A stretch of 64,000 nt of DNA from assembly GCA_963674475.2 (NCBI GenBank), contig CAXXFQ010000009.1, forward strand, positions 310,001 through 374,000, in the 5' to 3' direction. Within the stretch, counting starts at the first letter, position 1. Each line of letters starts with the position of its first letter. A model generated the notes under the pieces. That model ran no database searches and was not told the DNA's origin. It saw nothing but the letters and a program-made list of their open reading frames with translations. Positions 62,531-64,000 of the stretch are shown one piece after another. The DNA is from CAXXFQ01 sp963674475. Its GTDB lineage: Bacteria; Planctomycetota; Planctomycetia; Pirellulales; Thermoguttaceae. Both the position numbers and the translations under genes were made by a program.

Positions 62531-62577
62531 CTGATTTTCTTGGTAGAAGAAAAGATGCAGTTTGTCGTTTTTTTGAG

Positions 62578-63537
62578 TTATCTCTTCGACGGACGCCACC
62601 CGTCGCTACTGACGCGCGGGGGAATCGGTCGCGAATAGCTGGCCTGGATCACCGGCCGAGCGGCCGTCCGGTCGCCCGACTGAAACAGCCTGGGCAGGGT
62701 GGACGGGGTGGAATTGATTTGGGTCGTCGTCCCGTTGGGCCGATTGGCTTCCGGTTCGGGGATCGGGGAAAGGGGCCGATTTTCGACCGGTTTTTGGGTC
62801 TTTTGCGGCGTGGTTGCCGGTGAGGGCACCGTGACCGTGGTTCCGCCGTTGCCGTTGTTTTGCCAGCCGCCGTTGGACGAACCGCTGTTGAACGAACCAT
62901 TATTGGTCGGCGAACCGTATGTGGCCGGTGGAGCGGCGGCCGGTTGGGGCTGGAGATTGCCCGAGTCTTCGTAGGACGTCGCGGGCGCCGCCTGACACGA
63001 GGTGCAACCGCTGTCGATGGTTGAGGTCCAGCCGCACGAGCCGGTCGCACAGGGACCGCATGTGGTTCCACACGAGACCCCATACGCGCTAGTAGTCGAA
63101 CAGGGGCCGCAGACGGGGCTCCAGACTGCCTGGTAGGTCGTGTAGGGGATCAACTGTTGGGAGCGAACGTAGGTCGTCACCGGGCGGTAGGCGACGGTCG
63201 GGCAACCGGTACACGGGTCACACGAATTGACCGCCATATAGCGGGTCGTCGGCACGGTTCGGTAGACGGTCCGATAATAGGTCTGGGGGGTGTACATGCA
63301 AGTTTGTGGCGTGGCGCAGACGGTTCCGCACGACGTGCCACATGTGGGGGCACAGACCGACGTCGCGTAGGGCGCGTAGGCCGCATTGTAGGTGGTAATG
63401 CTCGGCGGGCTATCGTGGCGAAACCACGAGAACAGGTTGTCGAGACACCCGAACGCGTTGGCCGAGGAAGTCGCACCGAACACGAGCGTTGTGACTACCA
63501 AAACGAGGGCCAGCTTTGGGGTTTTCCATTTGTACAT
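62578..63537 (-). CDS. Cysteine-rich secreted protein with tyrosine-threonine repeats
   Basis: A 319-residue exported protein of unknown function. The start at MYKWKTPKLALVLVVTTLVF (63537) has AGGAG eight bases upstream; an earlier GTG at 63555 does not. The signal peptide ends near SSANA-F. The first half of the mature protein has many cysteine pairs (CAPTCGTSCGTVC, CDPCTGCP, CGPCSTT, CGTTCGPC) and tyrosine/threonine motifs (YYRTVYRTVPTTRY, YRPVTTYV, YTTYQAVW). The second half is proline-, asparagine- and glycine-rich and likely disordered. From memory, proteins with this layout are widespread in planctomycetes and suspected to be cell-wall or envelope components, since the wall of many species is protein- and cystine-rich. 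Confidence 0.8.
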   Translation of the reverse strand: MYKWKTPKLALVLVVTTLVFGATSSANAFGCLDNLFSWFRHDSPPSITTYNAAYAPYATSVCAPTCGTSCGTVCATPQTCMYTPQTYYRTVYRTVPTTRYMAVNSCDPCTGCPTVAYRPVTTYVRSQQLIPYTTYQAVWSPVCGPCSTTSAYGVSCGTTCGPCATGSCGWTSTIDSGCTSCQAAPATSYEDSGNLQPQPAAAPPATYGSPTNNGSFNSGSSNGGWQNNGNGGTTVTVPSPATTPQKTQKPVENRPLSPIPEPEANRPNGTTTQINSTPSTLPRLFQSGDRTAARPVIQASYSRPIPPRVSSDGWRPSKR

Positions 63538-63571
63538 TTTTCGGACTCCTACCAAGAATCAAATTTTCTTT

Positions 63572-63600
63572 ATGACACCAGCTTCTCGACCGTCTGTCAA
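63572..63600 (-). promoter_or_regulatory. Promoter of the cysteine-rich protein gene
   Basis: On the minus strand TTGACA (63600-63595) is followed after 17 bases by TGTCAT (63577-63572). The leader would be about 28 bases and carries the AGGAG ribosome site. Confidence 0.6.
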
Positions 63601-63873
63601 GCAACCGAAACGGGTGGGATGCGGTCGGCTGACAACGGTCGACAAGGGGTGCCGTTTATGGGGATTTTACACTAAGGCAAGTCCGAGACACCATTTCCCA
63701 CACCGGCGGACGGGCAGGAATGGGGAACGGACTACCGTCGGTAAAATACCCCATTTTGAAAAATATAGGTCGCCGATTCGTTAAAAACCGAAAAAAAAGG
63801 AAAAGGCCCGTTTTTTCGCCGGTCGAACCGTTTCCGCAGGAATGCCACCTTTTGGTGGGGGCGGTTTTTTCGC

Positions 63874-63879
63874 TATAAT
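63874..63879 (+). promoter_or_regulatory. -10 element upstream of the last gene
   Basis: A perfect TATAAT at 63874-63879 with TTGGTG 16 bases upstream as a weak -35. It would drive the gene starting at 63981. The rest of the 440-base gap from 63538 shows nothing else. Confidence 0.45.
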
Positions 63880-63980
63880 CGGTCTGTATGAACCTTTTGG
63901 CGTCGTACGGCTCTTTCTTTTCCGCTGCCGGCGAGACAAAATTTTCAAATCATCTTTTTTGCAGATAAGGACGAAAGACA

Positions 63981-64000
63981 ATGGCAAAATCGCAGTCGGG
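63981..64000 (+). CDS. Start of a gene cut by the right edge
   Basis: ATG at 63981 with an AAGGA ribosome site about ten bases upstream opens a frame reading MAKSQSG, then leaves the window. Only six or seven residues are visible, so no function can be given. Confidence 0.45.

Overview
The window looks like a piece of a Planctomycetota chromosome, probably from the Pirellulales side of the phylum. The evidence is its protein content: three tandem DUF4838 proteins, a Tat-exported Gfo/Idh/MocA oxidoreductase, secreted NHL, WD40 and PQQ beta-propellers, a giant LEPR-XLL/SdrD protein, a cysteine-rich CxxC secreted protein, DUF3467, and a DnaA without its N-terminal domains. I saw no rRNA, tRNA, CRISPR array or transposase.

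Layout. 1-10.4 kb: the end of a minus-strand membrane protein, then a plus-strand exported-protein cluster (DUF4838, oxidoreductase, NHL, DUF4838, DUF4838). 10.6-11.7 kb: a membrane-anchored coiled-coil protein. 12-17.5 kb: a minus-strand sugar/amino-sugar operon (SIS isomerase/deaminase, PIG-L deacetylase, GATase-like protein, PPi-type phosphofructokinase, ROK kinase). 17.7-23.8 kb: a small zinc-ribbon protein, an ECF sigma factor, a GNAT, a Xer recombinase, an AT-rich LRR/pentapeptide protein and nadC. 24-30.4 kb: housekeeping genes purD, a cNMP-binding protein, lipA, a secreted nucleoside-hydrolase-like protein, rsmD and hisF, with a candidate structured RNA before hisF. 30.8-35.4 kb: PilT, a membrane-anchored degenerate GspE/PilB paralogue, a CvpA-like protein and another membrane protein. 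36-48.9 kb: a WD40 protein, the giant surface protein, a TPR-like membrane protein, clpC, a methyltransferase, a CNT nucleoside transporter and DUF3467. 49-54.3 kb: a minus-strand chemosensory operon cheW-cheR-cheA-cheC. 54.7-61.1 kb: the replication block dnaA, a 900-base non-coding region, dnaN, dciA and gyrB. The end holds a PQQ propeller, the cysteine-rich protein and the start of one more gene.

How it works together. The non-coding region between dnaA and dnaN is the best candidate for oriC. It has DnaA-box-like sequence in a perfect 14-base inverted repeat and AT-rich palindromes, and plus-strand genes change from C-richer to G-richer across it. DnaA lacks the helicase-contacting domain I, and the helicase loader DciA is encoded two genes on.

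The most unusual non-coding signal is a family of dispersed composite hairpin repeats (five copies, about 85-125 bases). Four of the five lie just downstream of a gene in sense orientation, and two flank the Xer recombinase as inverted repeats. A related GNRA-hairpin module forms a three-unit tandem array directly upstream of dnaN. Two further candidate structured RNAs lie upstream of hisF and of the WD40 gene.
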